A DNA stretch of 64,000 nt from Eutypella sp. D-1 (lineage: Eukaryota; Ascomycota; Sordariomycetes; Xylariales; Diatrypaceae): contig JAJTTP010000001.1 in NCBI GenBank assembly GCA_023313575.1, positions 558,001 through 622,000 on the forward strand. The letters are read 5' to 3'. Positions within the stretch are counted from its first letter, which is position 1. Every line of letters begins with the position of its first letter. Below the pieces are notes generated by a model. That model did not search any database and was not told the origin of the DNA. It saw only the letters and a program-made list of their open reading frames with translations. The translations under genes were made by a program, and so were the position numbers. This document shows, piece after piece, positions 46,538-57,538 of the stretch.

Positions 46538-47469
46538 GGTGCGTACTTTCTTTCGCTGTCCCTGGCCCCGCCGTCACGAAGACGGGCAGACAATAAATGC
46601 CCCTCAAGTGTAAGTACCCACGACAACGGTTGAGCCAAGACAGCTGGTGGAGCTCCCGGTTTATCCTGTCAAGCGCGCGATCCCTCTAGCAAGCGACGAA
46701 AAAAAGGCATCATCGTTGTTGTGCGGAGTGGCCTTCTAAGTTCTAAAATAATTCCTGCAGACGATAATGCGCTGTTTAGCGAGCCCTCGTCGACCGTAAT
46801 GGCCAGTAGCTATGTGGTGAAACTGTCAATTGTATTTTGAACTGGCTTATTCATGCATGCCACGTCCACTCGAATTGGAGTGTAACTATTTGATATCGCA
46901 TCGTGGTTGATGATGGGAATGCGGATGGGGCCGACACTAGACGCCATCTTTATAGGATAAGAAAGTGCTTGGGTAGTTGTAACAACTACTAAGAGAAACC
47001 GCTACGTAGTGAACGCTGCTTTTCATTGATTATCGACGACGACGCGCAGATGCTATTGCGAATTCTAATGGGAGTGATACACAAAATCTTGCCACCGGGA
47101 CTGCTCAGCCTATCAAGACATGGCCGTATTACTTTGTCCCAACTTACAGCTGGAAGAATTAAAAGGGGAGGGAGAGGGCCGAGAATATGGTACTTCACGC
47201 GAACCCGCATAACGGACTGGAGAATCCAAGTGCTACTAGAAAAAAATAGATACTAAGTATTCGGCGGAGTTCACAAAGCCCCACTACACTACAAGTTGAA
47301 GCTACCGATCCCTGGTGTTAAGCTGCGTCCTTTCGCACCTTCGAATCTCCGCGATTCACCAACCGGACCATTGCAACCCCGGATAACGAACCCCCGCCTG
47401 CCATGCTACTGGGGATAAGTTACAGACAGCGAAGCAGGTAGATGTGGTTCGGTCGATAGCTAGACCGCC
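46538..47469. other. Intergenic
   Basis: 0.9 kb upstream of the short zinc-cluster gene; no coding signal. Confidence 0.5.
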
Positions 47470-48535
47470 ATGGATGACGAGAGTGGTAAGTTCTAATAGT
47501 CCATTGATACATTGATGCATTCATACGCGACCATGTTCGGATAAGTTCACCAGCTGACCCCACCAAGGAAATACGGCATCCATCAGCTGCGAGCCATGCA
47601 GACAAAAGAAATGCAAGGCAAGTCCACTAGGTGTCAATTCGCCTTTTCAGAACCGAACTTTATTACTTTAGAATTGAACTGACATATCCTTTTGTTCACA
47701 TAGTGTGACCGCCGACTGTGAGTAAGAGGTTGAGAAAATAGAGTAGGTAGGGGATTATTATCTGGACAGCCAGGATTGATCGTTACTGCAGGCCAGTTTG
47801 TAGCCAATGCGGAGGGGCTCTGGCGACGAAGTGTCAATACCCGGAGCAAAGCAGGAGGTGCGAGCTCCCGCAGGCCCACAAGCATATGCCAGTTTTAAGA
47901 ATCCTGACACTAATTGACGGCCTGCCAATTTATTCAGAGGTTTACCTACTGGTTACCTGAATGCTTTGGAAAGCCGACTAGCCGAGACGGAGAGGGCGCT
48001 CTATTTTGCGCTTGCTGAGATGCACATAGGGGTCGTCGAGCACAGTGACTACCCCGACTCGGCGATGCAGACGGCGACCTCTTCGGCCCAGAGCAAGAAG
48101 GAAATGATGGCAAAGTGGGCGATGCACCCTCTCGGCAACCGAGATGCAGTGCGAGCGTGGTTGTTCGACCGCCAAACCACTTTCAGCCATCAGCTCACTG
48201 GCGCAGGTACCGGCGCAGGTGGAATAGCGGGCAAGTCACTGGAGAATTCGCGGCGCCCACCGTCAATAACTACATCCGAGGAACAGCAGGCAAGTCGGGC
48301 TTCTATAGATGCGAGAGATGCAAGGGATTCGAGGGGTTCAAGGGATGCTGTGGACGCTTTTCCCTGGGCAAGCGGTTTCAACAAGCCGTCTCCGTCGGCC
48401 TCGGTGGCTTCAGAAAATAGGGAATCAAGAAGTCGGGGTCAACAGAATAATAGTCAAAGTTCAGATATCGCTGATGCCCCGCAGGGTGGCAAAGCGCGAC
48501 TTCTCGCAAGTCAAAATCAGAAGACATATTTCTGA
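47470..48535 (+). CDS. Short Zn(II)2Cys6 regulator without middle homology region
   Basis: Exons are 47470-47485, 47568-47617, 47704-47717, 47792-47857 and 47938-48535; 247 aa. The zinc cluster is assembled from four tiny exons: ISCEPCRQKKC|KC-type, CDRRLPVCSQC, and a last Cys in TKCQYPEQ, then RGLPTGYLNALESRLAETER, the linker and dimerisation helix typical of a fungal regulator family. Intron 2 uses a GC donor (CAAG|GCAAGT), the only choice that restores CK|CDR. The remaining ~150 residues are Ser/Arg/Asp-rich and end ARLLASQNQKTYF; no fungal_trans domain follows. The next gene encodes exactly the domain this protein lacks. It probably binds DNA and controls the adjacent catabolic genes (inference). 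Confidence 0.8.
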
Positions 48536-48971
48536 TTACAATTCCGTTTTTTCCGTCTGTGATGACAACGGGACTTGTAGATGCCTACATATGAGAGATA
48601 TCTGATGCCAGTGTTCAGTGTTGAGCCAGGGAAGCCAGGTTGGGGCCTTTTAGTTAATTCGCAGGGGTTATACTCTCCGTACTTACTCAGGTAGTGTAAG
48701 GAAACCAACCGCCATCTTGGCAATCATCCCCACTAACTAATAAACCATCTTGAATCCACCGCTGCCCATGAACCTGGGCCCTAAGCCGCATATTAAGGAG
48801 CAGCTAAGGCTTAAATAAGTAAGCTAAGTAGGCAATACAATCTGGCCGATAGTATAACGATGAACCAAATTAGCCTTACATTCATCAGCCTCCTGGTTTT
48901 ACCGCCCTCGTTCTGTCCTTGTGTATATTCATAGCATCTCCAATGCTATCAGATGCGTTCTGTTGCTCATC
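48536..48971. other. Intergenic between the two regulator genes
   Basis: 436 bp. No exon joining the two genes is evident; no other feature is recognised. Confidence 0.45.
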
Positions 48972-51292
48972 ATGGACGCCTCGGAAAGTACCGAGCATGA
49001 CGATGGATGGTCAAATCACGCTGAAAATAGGTCAACTGTATTGTCACAACATCCTCCGAAACGACGGAGAACCGACTCATATGCGTGCCCTACACAGGAG
49101 ATTGGGCTTATGAGAAGCGGCAACACTCCAGGCGTCCCGCGCTTCATCGGCAGTGGTAGCGGTATTCATTTTATACGCACCGTATATGATGCGCTTGCTC
49201 GAAGTGCCCGCGGCAGACAGTATAGGACCTGGCCTGGAGATGCTCATAATCTAGTCCCTGGTGAGGATGACCAGCTAGTTGAACACACCCCTGGCGACGC
49301 TGCCACGCCCGGAACAAATGCCCGTACACCGTTCTGGCAACATAACGAGATCATACTAGATGGAGAAGGTGGCTACCTCCAGTACGGGTTCGAAACTTTG
49401 GTGAAATGGACCAAAAGCTACTTCCAAAATTGGCACCCGGCCCTGCCATTTCTGCACGGCCCAGAGGCCCTAGACCTCCTCGAACAAGTTGCCACCCAAG
49501 GGCCAGCGAGTCTCTCCGGGCCGGATATGACCATAGTCCGGGCTATGCTTTCCATATCCCTGGCCGATAACCGCCAGATCACCCGGGGCGTAGGGCCGAT
49601 TCCGTCCAACCTTCTCTTCTTCAACCTCGAGGATGTCGCATCAAGCTTGGTGTTCGTTCTTGGATCTCCGGCCTCGCTGAAAAATATACAAGCAGCCGTG
49701 TGCGTCGAACTGTTCTTGGTGTCGATGCTGAAGTTCAATATGGCATCCAGACTGTCTGGCATCATCGTCCGCATGGCATTTCACCTGGGCCTTCATAGAT
49801 GTCCCTGCCGATTCACTAACTTCAGTCCCCTAGAAACTTCCATGAGAAAACGGGTATGGTGGTCGCTGTATTGCTTGGAGCGATTGCTAAGCCAATATCT
49901 TGGTTTACCCTTAGGTATCAGGGATGATGACGCCGACGTGTGTCTTCCGGGACAAGAATTGCATAAGATATCTACAGGTGGACAAGACCTTGAACCCCAA
50001 CATTGTGAGTCTGCCACCCTAGCTGAACTTGACGAGATCGAATGCCGTTCCTTGAATTTACTTACTCTACCTAGCAAATAATTTACAGCTGCTAGCGCTT
50101 CTGTCGGAACATGCGCGCATTCGAGGAATGATTATGGAGCTGAGAAACAAGAACCTCAAGTCAAGACAGGACACCTATGAGAAGTCTCTGCTTGTTCAGG
50201 TGCAGCTATCCCAATGGATTAATATGGTGTACGATACAACAGAGCAAGAACCTTGTGACGAGGATGGAGCATTCGGTTCCCCCAGTCAACCCGCGGGAGA
50301 TGTAAAACATATGATCTCGTCACCCCACAAAATGCTACTCCTCATCCAACAGCACGAATCAACAATAAGTCTAAATCGGCCCCTACTCGTCTCCGGTCCG
50401 GAAACTCCTGCCTCCCAAGCGGCGCTCCAAGTGTGCATAAGCGCGTCAAGGTCTATCATAGATGCGATCAGCAAGTCTCGAGATCTCTATTCTCCGCTCG
50501 AAGGTAACAGTTCTTTACGAGCCGTTCTCGTATGGCCTCATCTTACATGGTCTGTCTGGATGAGCTGTTTTATTCTTTCTTATGCTGCACTGGAAGGAGT
50601 GATAACGGTTTCTTCTGCTCATCGGTAATTTTCGACACCTCTCACAAGCGCGATACCTACTGAACAATTCTAGATATGCCAGAAGGGCCATGACGGTCTT
50701 GAAGCAGCTCTCCCTGAGGGGCACCATATGGCCGGACTCCTGCGCAAATGCCGTGGAGCACCTGGTGGCCGCCCTGGATCAACGTAATAGTAATCATATA
50801 TCCGCTGCGCTTTCTCGGGGGCGATGCCAAGGCCCGCCCGAACCTAATACACCATCCCGGGAGTCACGAGATGAGCGAATCGGACAGGTCCCGTCTGACT
50901 CCGGCAATGTCGATCATAGCCAGGGACCTGCTCAAGCCATTGGGCTTGTTGAGACTGGCCCTAACCCCCCTTTTGAGCAGCATTACCGCAGGTGAGAGTC
51001 CTTTGCTTTATGTTTCGTCCAAGAGACTAAGTGAGGCGTCAGTTCTTTCTCACAACACGACCGTGATCTTCATGGCCGACAATATCGGTCCACAGAACCC
51101 CAAGCCATGCCGGATGGGGGCGAGGGCTACTCATCTAGGCCAAACGCCACCCGAAGCCAATGCGAGATACCCGATGGCATTACATTGCCGGATCTTCAAA
51201 CCCAATGGCTTGATCCTTTAAGCGCACTAGACTTCTCGAATTTTGCACAAGCTGGAAGCTCGGATGTTGCCATGAGTTTTGGTTTCTTATAA
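48972..51292 (+). CDS. Fungal_trans (middle homology region) regulator lacking a zinc cluster
   Basis: Exons are 48972-50004, 50075-50624, 50674-50991 and 51043-51292; 716 aa. After a short polar N-terminus with a nuclear-localisation-like PPKRRRTDSYAC, the protein enters the fungal_trans region: YFQNWHPALPFLHGPEALDL, AAVCVELFLVSMLKFNMAS, AFHLGLHRC, MRKRVWWSLYCLERLLSQYL, GIRDDDADVCLP. The C-terminal half is helical and ends SALDFSNFAQAGSSDVAMSF. No CxxC zinc cluster or C2H2 finger is present within the frame, and none is seen in the 436 bp upstream. An alternative in-frame start exists at 48921. It may act with the zinc-cluster protein encoded just upstream. It lies tail-to-tail with the tartrate dehydrogenase gene (81 bp). 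Confidence 0.85.
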
Positions 51293-51373
51293 TACAGTAC
51301 TAATACTAGATTACTACACCTCTTCGAATTCAACTTAGACAAATGTGGAAGGCTCTTATGACTACATCTATTA

Positions 51374-52596
51374 TCACTTGCCAGCTTTGCCGTACAGTCT
51401 CTTGATCTCGTCGCACACGGCGCTCGTCACCTCTGCTGTTTTGGCAGTCCCACCGAGATCCGTCGTCACAATTCCCTTCTCGCAGACGAGTTCGACTGCA
51501 TCCAGCAATTTCTTGCTAGCGTCCTCCTCGCCTAGCCATGCGAGCATCTCGGCACTTGTCCAAAAGGTTGCCACTGGATTTGCAACCCCTTTCCCTGTGA
51601 TATCAAAGGCTGATCCATGAATAGGCTCAAACATACTAGGGTTCTCGCGTGTGGGATCCAGGTTTGACGTTGGCGCAATGCCAATCGATCCCGCCAATGC
51701 TGCTGCGAGATCGGATAGGATATCAGCATGCTAGACAGCTGTTAGCGACTGACAGTATCATTAACATGGCCAAGACTTGTATGCCTTACCAAGTTTGTCG
51801 CCACTATGGTATCGAGAGACTCGGGCTTCAACACCATTCGACACGTCATGGCGTCGACAAGCATTTTGTCAGTCGTGACATCAGGGAAGTCTTTCGCAAC
51901 GGCCGCGGCGACCTCGTCCCAGAGAACCATGCCGTTTCGTTGAGCATTGCTCTTGGTCACTATCGTCAGGAGCTTGCGTGGACGTTTCTGGGCCGTCTCA
52001 AAAGCGAACCGCATGATGCGCTCCACGCCGTGGCGCGAGAAGATGGATACCTCAGTGGCCATCTCCCAGGGCTTGCCGCGGTGAGATCGCCCTCCCTGGC
52101 CTGCATACTCTCCCTCGCTGTTCTCACGGATGATTACCCAGTCAAGATCTCCTGGCTTGCAGTTGCTTAGGGGCGACTGCGTTCCTCGGAAGACTTTCGT
52201 GGGCCGCACGTTTGCATACTGCTGGAACGGCTGGCAGATTGCTAGCCGAAGACCCCAGAGGGAAATATGGTCCGGAACATCTTCACTGATCAGTCCCTAG
52301 CTAGTGAGACGCGGGCTATGGAGCAAGTGCTTACCTGGGGCACCGACGGCACCAAACAAGATAGCGTCATGTTTCTTCAGCTCATCTAAACCACCGTCGG
52401 GAATGTACTTTCCCGTCTTTTTGTACGTCTCTGAACTCCAGTCATACGGTGTGAAGTCGATTTGGAACGAACCCAAAGTCTCAGATAATGTCTTTAACGC
52501 GAGAATGGCTGCATCGATCACCTCGGGGCCGATCCCGTCGGCAGGAATCGAGGCGATGCTGTAAGATCTTGAGGCTGGTACGGCAGAGGGTGACAT
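51374..52596 (-). CDS. Tartrate / D-malate dehydrogenase (decarboxylating)
   Basis: Exons (minus strand) are 52596-52335, 52280-51790 and 51730-51374; 369 aa. It belongs to the isocitrate/isopropylmalate dehydrogenase superfamily: IASIPADGIGPEVI, LFGAVGAPDVPDHISLWGL, VIIRENSEGEYAGQGGR, VTKSNAQRNGM, DKMLVDAMTCRMV, TNLHADILSDLAAALAGSIG, FEPIHGSAFDITGKG, NPVATFWTSAEML. The DVPDHISLWGLR and ENSEGEYAG blocks separate tartrate/D-malate dehydrogenases from leucine-pathway IPMDH. Family enzymes use NAD and a divalent metal; the Pseudomonas enzyme oxidises L-tartrate, turns meso-tartrate into D-glycerate plus CO2, and oxidises D-malate to pyruvate. D-glycerate is the substrate of the kinase encoded divergently 398 bp away. 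Confidence 0.9.
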
Positions 52597-52994
52597 ATTG
52601 ACAGGAGCGCAAAGATGGTGCAGACTTACTCTATAGGGTGTCTCGAGGTAGCGGATCATTAATGAAATATTCCATCTGCCGACTGCGGGTTCGGAAAGCC
52701 TTCGGTACTAAAGACTCCACCCGGACAAGACAAACTCCGGCGCTGAACATGCTTCTCCGCACAGATAATTATTCGCCGGGGTATTGCTTGGCCGTTGGAG
52801 TCTACGGTGTGGGCCGCCCGTTGATTGGACGGGTAGGAAAAGTCAGGGAATATTTTGAGATTCGGTACACCGGGAGGTATAAAATCATAATATTCTAGCT
52901 GCTGTAGCCGACATGGCACTGAAATTGGTTGTTTTTGAGCGGCTGAGCCTTTCGTTGAACTAGCCTGGTCCTAACTTAAAACGACGAAGCAACT
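52597..52994. promoter_or_regulatory. Bidirectional promoter, tartrate dehydrogenase / glycerate kinase
   Basis: 398 bp separate two start codons pointing away from each other, so both genes can share control elements. It contains a CCGG-centred stretch (CACCGGGAGG, around 52868) and CCGGCG near 52738; no named regulator site can be claimed. Confidence 0.55.
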
Positions 52995-53942
52995 ATGCCA
53001 CCGGCTCCAGACGCTATCGGGAGCGTCATACGACACTCCATACAGAAAATCGAGACAACTCGTAGCCGACGCCGAGCTGCGAATGGAAAGCTTAGGCCAT
53101 TCGTTCTGGGACTCTCGGGGTTGCAAGGCTCTGGCAAGTCAACATGGGCTGAGGCCCTCGCTCAAGAGCTTCGAACCCGTCACCAACTCAAGATAGTAAT
53201 CTTGTCGTTAGATGACTTATACCACACACATGAGTCGCTTTCCCAAATCCGCAGCAAAAACCCGTCGAACAAACTCTTCAGCAATCGGGGACAACCGGGC
53301 ACCCATGATGAGACTCTAGCGAAAAGTTTCTTTGCCGCGTTGCTGGCGGGTGAAGAGGTTTCCGTTCCATCTTACGACAAAAGCTTGTTTGATGGTGAAG
53401 GAGACAGAGCCCCTATGTCCGAGTGGGAACGAGTTGACGCAGAACCGTACGTAGACGTCCTCATTTTCGAGGGCTGGTGTGTAGGGTTTCATGCACTATC
53501 TGTGAGCGAAATCGAAGAGAAGTGGATAATTTCCAGACGAGCAGGCGCCGGTACTGTCGACAATGGCCCATCTACGAGGATGCTTGGTGCACACCCCCTA
53601 GAACATATTCAGATCATCAATGAGAATTTGAGAAGATATAATGATACATTCTTGGGCCCGGCCAACTTCGATTATCTCGTACACCTTGATACCGATAACC
53701 TCGCCAACGTGTATCGTTGGAGAATGCAAGCAGAACAGGCTCTAAGACGATCAAGGGGAAGAGGAATGGCCGATGAAGAAGTGATTTCCTTTGTCCAGGC
53801 CTATATGCCAGCGTACGAGCTCTATCTCGGGGGCCTACAGAGGCAAGCTTTTATACCTGTCAAGGAGGGTGACGCAAAAGGGAACCAACTTCGTGTACTC
53901 CTAGACCAAGACCGAAATGTCATTTCAGTCACCGAGATATAG
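52995..53942 (+). CDS. D-glycerate 3-kinase
   Basis: Single exon, 315 aa. P-loop kinase of the plant GLYK / yeast Tda10 family: Walker A GLQGSGKST at residues 42-50, ILSLDDLYHTHE (the catalytic Asp region), GQPGTHDETLAKSFF, YDKSLFDGEGDR, VLIFEGWCVGF, and late conserved FVQAYMPAYELYL. The set after the P-loop distinguishes it from uridine and pantothenate kinases. It transfers phosphate from ATP to D-glycerate, giving 3-phosphoglycerate, which enters glycolysis. No targeting peptide is evident, so it is probably cytosolic. The link to tartrate breakdown comes from the divergent tartrate dehydrogenase and the downstream transporter. Confidence 0.88.
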   Translation: MPPAPDAIGSVIRHSIQKIETTRSRRRAANGKLRPFVLGLSGLQGSGKSTWAEALAQELRTRHQLKIVILSLDDLYHTHESLSQIRSKNPSNKLFSNRGQPGTHDETLAKSFFAALLAGEEVSVPSYDKSLFDGEGDRAPMSEWERVDAEPYVDVLIFEGWCVGFHALSVSEIEEKWIISRRAGAGTVDNGPSTRMLGAHPLEHIQIINENLRRYNDTFLGPANFDYLVHLDTDNLANVYRWRMQAEQALRRSRGRGMADEEVISFVQAYMPAYELYLGGLQRQAFIPVKEGDAKGNQLRVLLDQDRNVISVTEI

Positions 53943-54575
53943 TATTATGAGCCAACTTGAGATGCATCGATTATACAAGCTTGCGATAATGTCACACTTC
54001 CCAGCTGTAGTAAGCACGATCGAATTAACGCTTCAAATCAGAGAAGGGTCATTGGACATGGTACCCTTTCGCGGGACGAAGAGGCTCCGGGCGGGTCTAC
54101 TTAAAGCCCTCTAGGGATAACGTTGAGTCGTGCTAGATTTCCGAGCATACATCATACGCTGCTGACCAACGTGAATAGTGCGATATTATTCCTACATATG
54201 TGTATATTATTGAGTTGTAAGTTTGTTTTCATGTGGATAGCCAAGTCCTTCTCCGCAAAAGTTAGGGGTTACTCTCTCCGGCTCGATCAGCTTGGCGCTA
54301 CCATCAAGCGCGAACACTATAGAGGTGGCTGCGGATATGACTTTGTCCGTGCCACGTCCCCACGGGGTCTGGGGTAGCAACCCGTTTCCGGGGATTAAGC
54401 TACCCCGGAGGTCACCCCAGGCTATTTCTAGCAATTGCAGAACAAACGATCACGCCGAGCGATATAAATAAGTCACAGCTTGCTCATCGTTCTCAAGATG
54501 TCACCGAACCATCTCCACTCTCGCTTGAACCCGTCCCTCCATCTTTACACACCGAAGCGCTACCATTCTCCAGTC
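53943..54575. other. Intergenic upstream of the ACS transporter
   Basis: Contains the TATA box at 54463. An 84-codon frame at 54123 has no coding character and is ignored. Confidence 0.5.
54463..54470 (+). promoter_or_regulatory. TATA box of the transporter gene
   Basis: TATAAATA lies 28 bp upstream of the first ATG (54498) and 106 bp upstream of the second (54576). Transcription from it would probably begin at or after 54498, which favours 54576 as start. Confidence 0.45.
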
Positions 54576-56332
54576 ATGTCTACCGAGAAGCGGGAAGCGA
54601 GCGATAAAGCTGTTTCGGAGCAGCATGAGTTAGTTCAAGACACGGGAGAGGCTGGTCTCAAAGACATGGAGATCGAGAAGTCTCACGAAGTCGACTATTC
54701 AGGAGCGGCGAAGAAGACTGATCCCAAGGAGTTGGCCCTAGTGAAGAAGCTCGATTACCGTATCATGCCTATCCTTTGGGCCATGTACTTCATGAACTAT
54801 GTACGGGATCTAGTGCCTATCCGGTGCCTATTCCACCCATATGCTAACAGCTCCATATAGTTGGACCGTAATGCCATTGCAAATGCCCGTCTCAACAAGC
54901 TCGAAGACCATTTGGGCCTGGTCGGTAACCAGTACAACACTTGCATTTCTATCTTATTCGTTGGGTGAGTCCAAACGTCCTGTCTACATACTATACTTCT
55001 CGGCAGCCATGGCCCACCCTGCCACCACCGACTCATCCCTGAGGCACAATGTAAGCTAACGCCTCCCTTCTTCAAGATACTTGATCATGCAAGTACCATC
55101 GAACATGCTGATGTCCTCGGGGAAAGTTCGCCCGTCTTGGTATATGTGCATCTGCATGATTCTCTGGGCCCTCGTATCAGCTCTGACGGCGCTGGTTAAG
55201 AATTACGGAGGTAAGTGGTGCTAGCTCGTCTTGTGCACTATGCGTAGGTCCTGATTCTCCTGCCTTCGTAGGACTTGTCGTGGTGCGGTTTTTTCTCGGT
55301 GTTGCCGAAGCCCCGTTCTATCCAGGCGCTCTCTACATGCTTTCAATCTTCTACACCCGCAAGGAGATTGCAACACGCATCTCTATTCTCTACTCCGGGA
55401 ACATCTTTGCTACAGCATTTGCCGGCTTAATCGCAGCCGCAACCTTCGAGACCCTGGACGGTGCTCATGGAATCCATGGTTGGCAGTGGCTATTCATTAT
55501 TGAAGGAATTGTCACGTTTGGGGTCGCTCTTGTTGGCCTTTCCTGCCTTCCGGACTCGCCATTAACTACCTATTGGTTGAGTCCAGAGGAGCGTCAATTG
55601 GCCCATGACCGTATGATGCGTGACACAGTCGGCCTCGAGGAGAGCGATGGCTCGCGTGCTGGGTTTTGGCTTGTCATCAAGGATCCACGTCTCTATGTAC
55701 TGGCATTTATGCAAAACATGCATCTGAGCGCTTGCGTATGTATCGACTCACGCTAACCCCTGGGCATGATAAGACTGACACTTCATTAGGGGTTCAACAA
55801 CTTTTTCCCTACTGTTGTTGGAAGTTTAGGGTTCAATTCCACCCTCACGCTGGTTCTGACCTGTCCGCCATACATCGTATCGGGCTTCTTCGGCTACTTC
55901 GTGGGCTGGACGTCAGGCCGACTGAACGAACGCACCTGGCATATCACCCTCAGCATGGGTGCTGCATTGGTGGGCTACATCATCTCGTGCGTGACGATGA
56001 ATACAGCAGCTCGATACATAGCGTGCTTTCTCTTCGCCAGTGGAGCTTACGCTGTAAATTCCGTGATTCTTGGGTGGGTTTCCGCGACCCTGGGCCAAAC
56101 CCGGGAAAAGAAGGCTGTTAGTCTGTCTATCGTGAATGTCGTCGCCAACGCGTCCTATATTTACACGGCATACTTGTATCCCAAGTCCGATGGGCCTCGC
56201 TACCTCATTGGTATGGCAAGTAACTGCGCATTTGCTGTTTGCACAATTGCGTCGGCATGGGTATTACGTTTCTGGTTGATAAGGGCGAACAAGATATCTG
56301 CCCAGCAAAGCGGCCTGCAGTATGCATATTAG
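54576..56332 (+). CDS. MFS transporter, anion:cation symporter (ACS) family, probable dicarboxylate/tartrate permease
   Basis: Exons are 54576-54800, 54861-54964, 55077-55210, 55272-55735 and 55790-56332; 489 aa. A charged cytosolic N-terminus (EKREASDKAVSEQ) precedes about 12 membrane segments. ACS-family signatures include MPILWAMYFMNYLDRNAIAN in TM1, FVGYLIMQVPSNMLM, VVVRFFLGVAEAPFYPGALY in TM4, YSGNIFATAFAGLIAA and a central loop LPDSPLTTYWLSPEERQLA. This family imports organic anions such as allantoate, nicotinate, biotin precursors and, in bacteria, tartrate. The substrate is not readable from sequence, but the neighbours (tartrate dehydrogenase, glycerate kinase) point to tartrate or related hydroxy-acids. 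The ATG at 54498 is an alternative start. Confidence 0.9.
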
Positions 56333-57514
56333 AGCGTTTATAGCTATTACTTCACCTCAATAGGTTGATGTCGCCGGTATACCCGGGGGCACCGCACTAT
56401 AATATTTTAGCAAGACCAAGTTCTGACCGCAGAGTTTATGATTAGATGATCCCTGGTGGCAGGTAGTGCCTACTGCTTGAATGTATGGTGTTAGACCTAT
56501 AACTACAAAGCTCAGTCCCCTTGTCTTTCCTCAGTCGAAACTTGCCCTCCCAGGGCTGTAGTGGGCGGGTATGGCCATAGACAGACTAAACGAAATCGTT
56601 ACACGCGACCCTTGAGAGGACCGGGGTCGCAAGCCGGGAATTCACCCAGGTTGTAGTGAGGTATTAGGAGCAGATTATCACATACTCTGAAAGGTCGGGT
56701 TTAGGGCGACATCGAAGTGGTGTGGTAACATTTCTTGGGTTGTGACATCCACTGTGCTCCGCTATGTACAGTCTCATTCCGTGTGTTCCTGCTCCCATTG
56801 ACGGCGTAGTTCTTCCTCTGAGACTGGGAAAAATTGGCACAATTTTCCCAGGAGTGTAGCGATTACGGCCACGTGCCATTGATAACGCAAAGAATCGCTG
56901 TAGTTAGCTGAGAGAAAAAAAGATATATACCCCTTTCCAGGCCTCTACAGTACGGACCGGCTCAGTTGACTAGCGCCTGACCGGGATGAAAACAGAAAGG
57001 GACGTTCGCCTTGTTGATAAACACGTCGCGTCTCACCTCTTCAATATAAATGAATAAGCCGATTCGAATATAATTATGCTTGAATCATGGGATGACGGGT
57101 TGAGAATAAGACGGTAGCCGGTGGTCGAACGTCGGCGACACGGGCATCTCCTTGATCTTCGATCAGGTGTGGCGCTTCCGGATCAATGGATCTCGAACCT
57201 ACGTTATCACTATCGAAGTTACTACATGATGGACATGGTATTTTCAGAAGGTAGAGAAATCTAGAGCTCTAGAGTGTAGAGGTCAGTGGCAACGCCATTC
57301 ACACTAGAAAAACCTTGCTTTTTTCGTGCATTGGAGCAGACAACTCGTAGATTACCTACCCTCCGTGAAATAGTGCCAGCCTCTAATATTACTAGTACTT
57401 CCTACGTTCACCGAATTGATGGCCGATGGCTGGGAGTCTATTCGTAGATTTGCTTGATTTGTAGCAATCTAATACCAACTAGATCTACATAGGTTTAGGG
57501 GCGGCATATACTGT

Positions 57515-57538
57515 TGTTGGGCGCGTTTATAGCGCCTT
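57515..57538. repeat. GGGCGC...TAGCGCC hairpin repeat copy
   Basis: TTGGGCGCGTTTATAGCGCCTT has complementary arms GGCGC/GCGCC-like around a short AT loop and the same TAGCGCC core as the copies at 41047 and 45632. Confidence 0.35.

Noticed and set aside
47558..47567. Acceptor ttcaccag at about 47553 for intron 1 of the short regulator
   Set aside because: In the zinc-cluster frame it would bring in a TGA; the acceptor ccaag at 47567 gives an open frame into the cysteines.
51374..52596. Leucine-pathway 3-isopropylmalate dehydrogenase
   Set aside because: Same superfamily, but the DVPDHISLWGL and ENSEGEYAG blocks and the glycerate-kinase neighbour fit tartrate/D-malate dehydrogenase.
54123..54377. 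84-codon ORF before the transporter
   Set aside because: No coding bias or family resemblance; lies in promoter DNA.
54498..54575. Upstream ATG of the ACS transporter
   Set aside because: Only 28 bp after the TATA box and it encodes an untypical His/Pro/Tyr-rich extension; kept only as an alternative.
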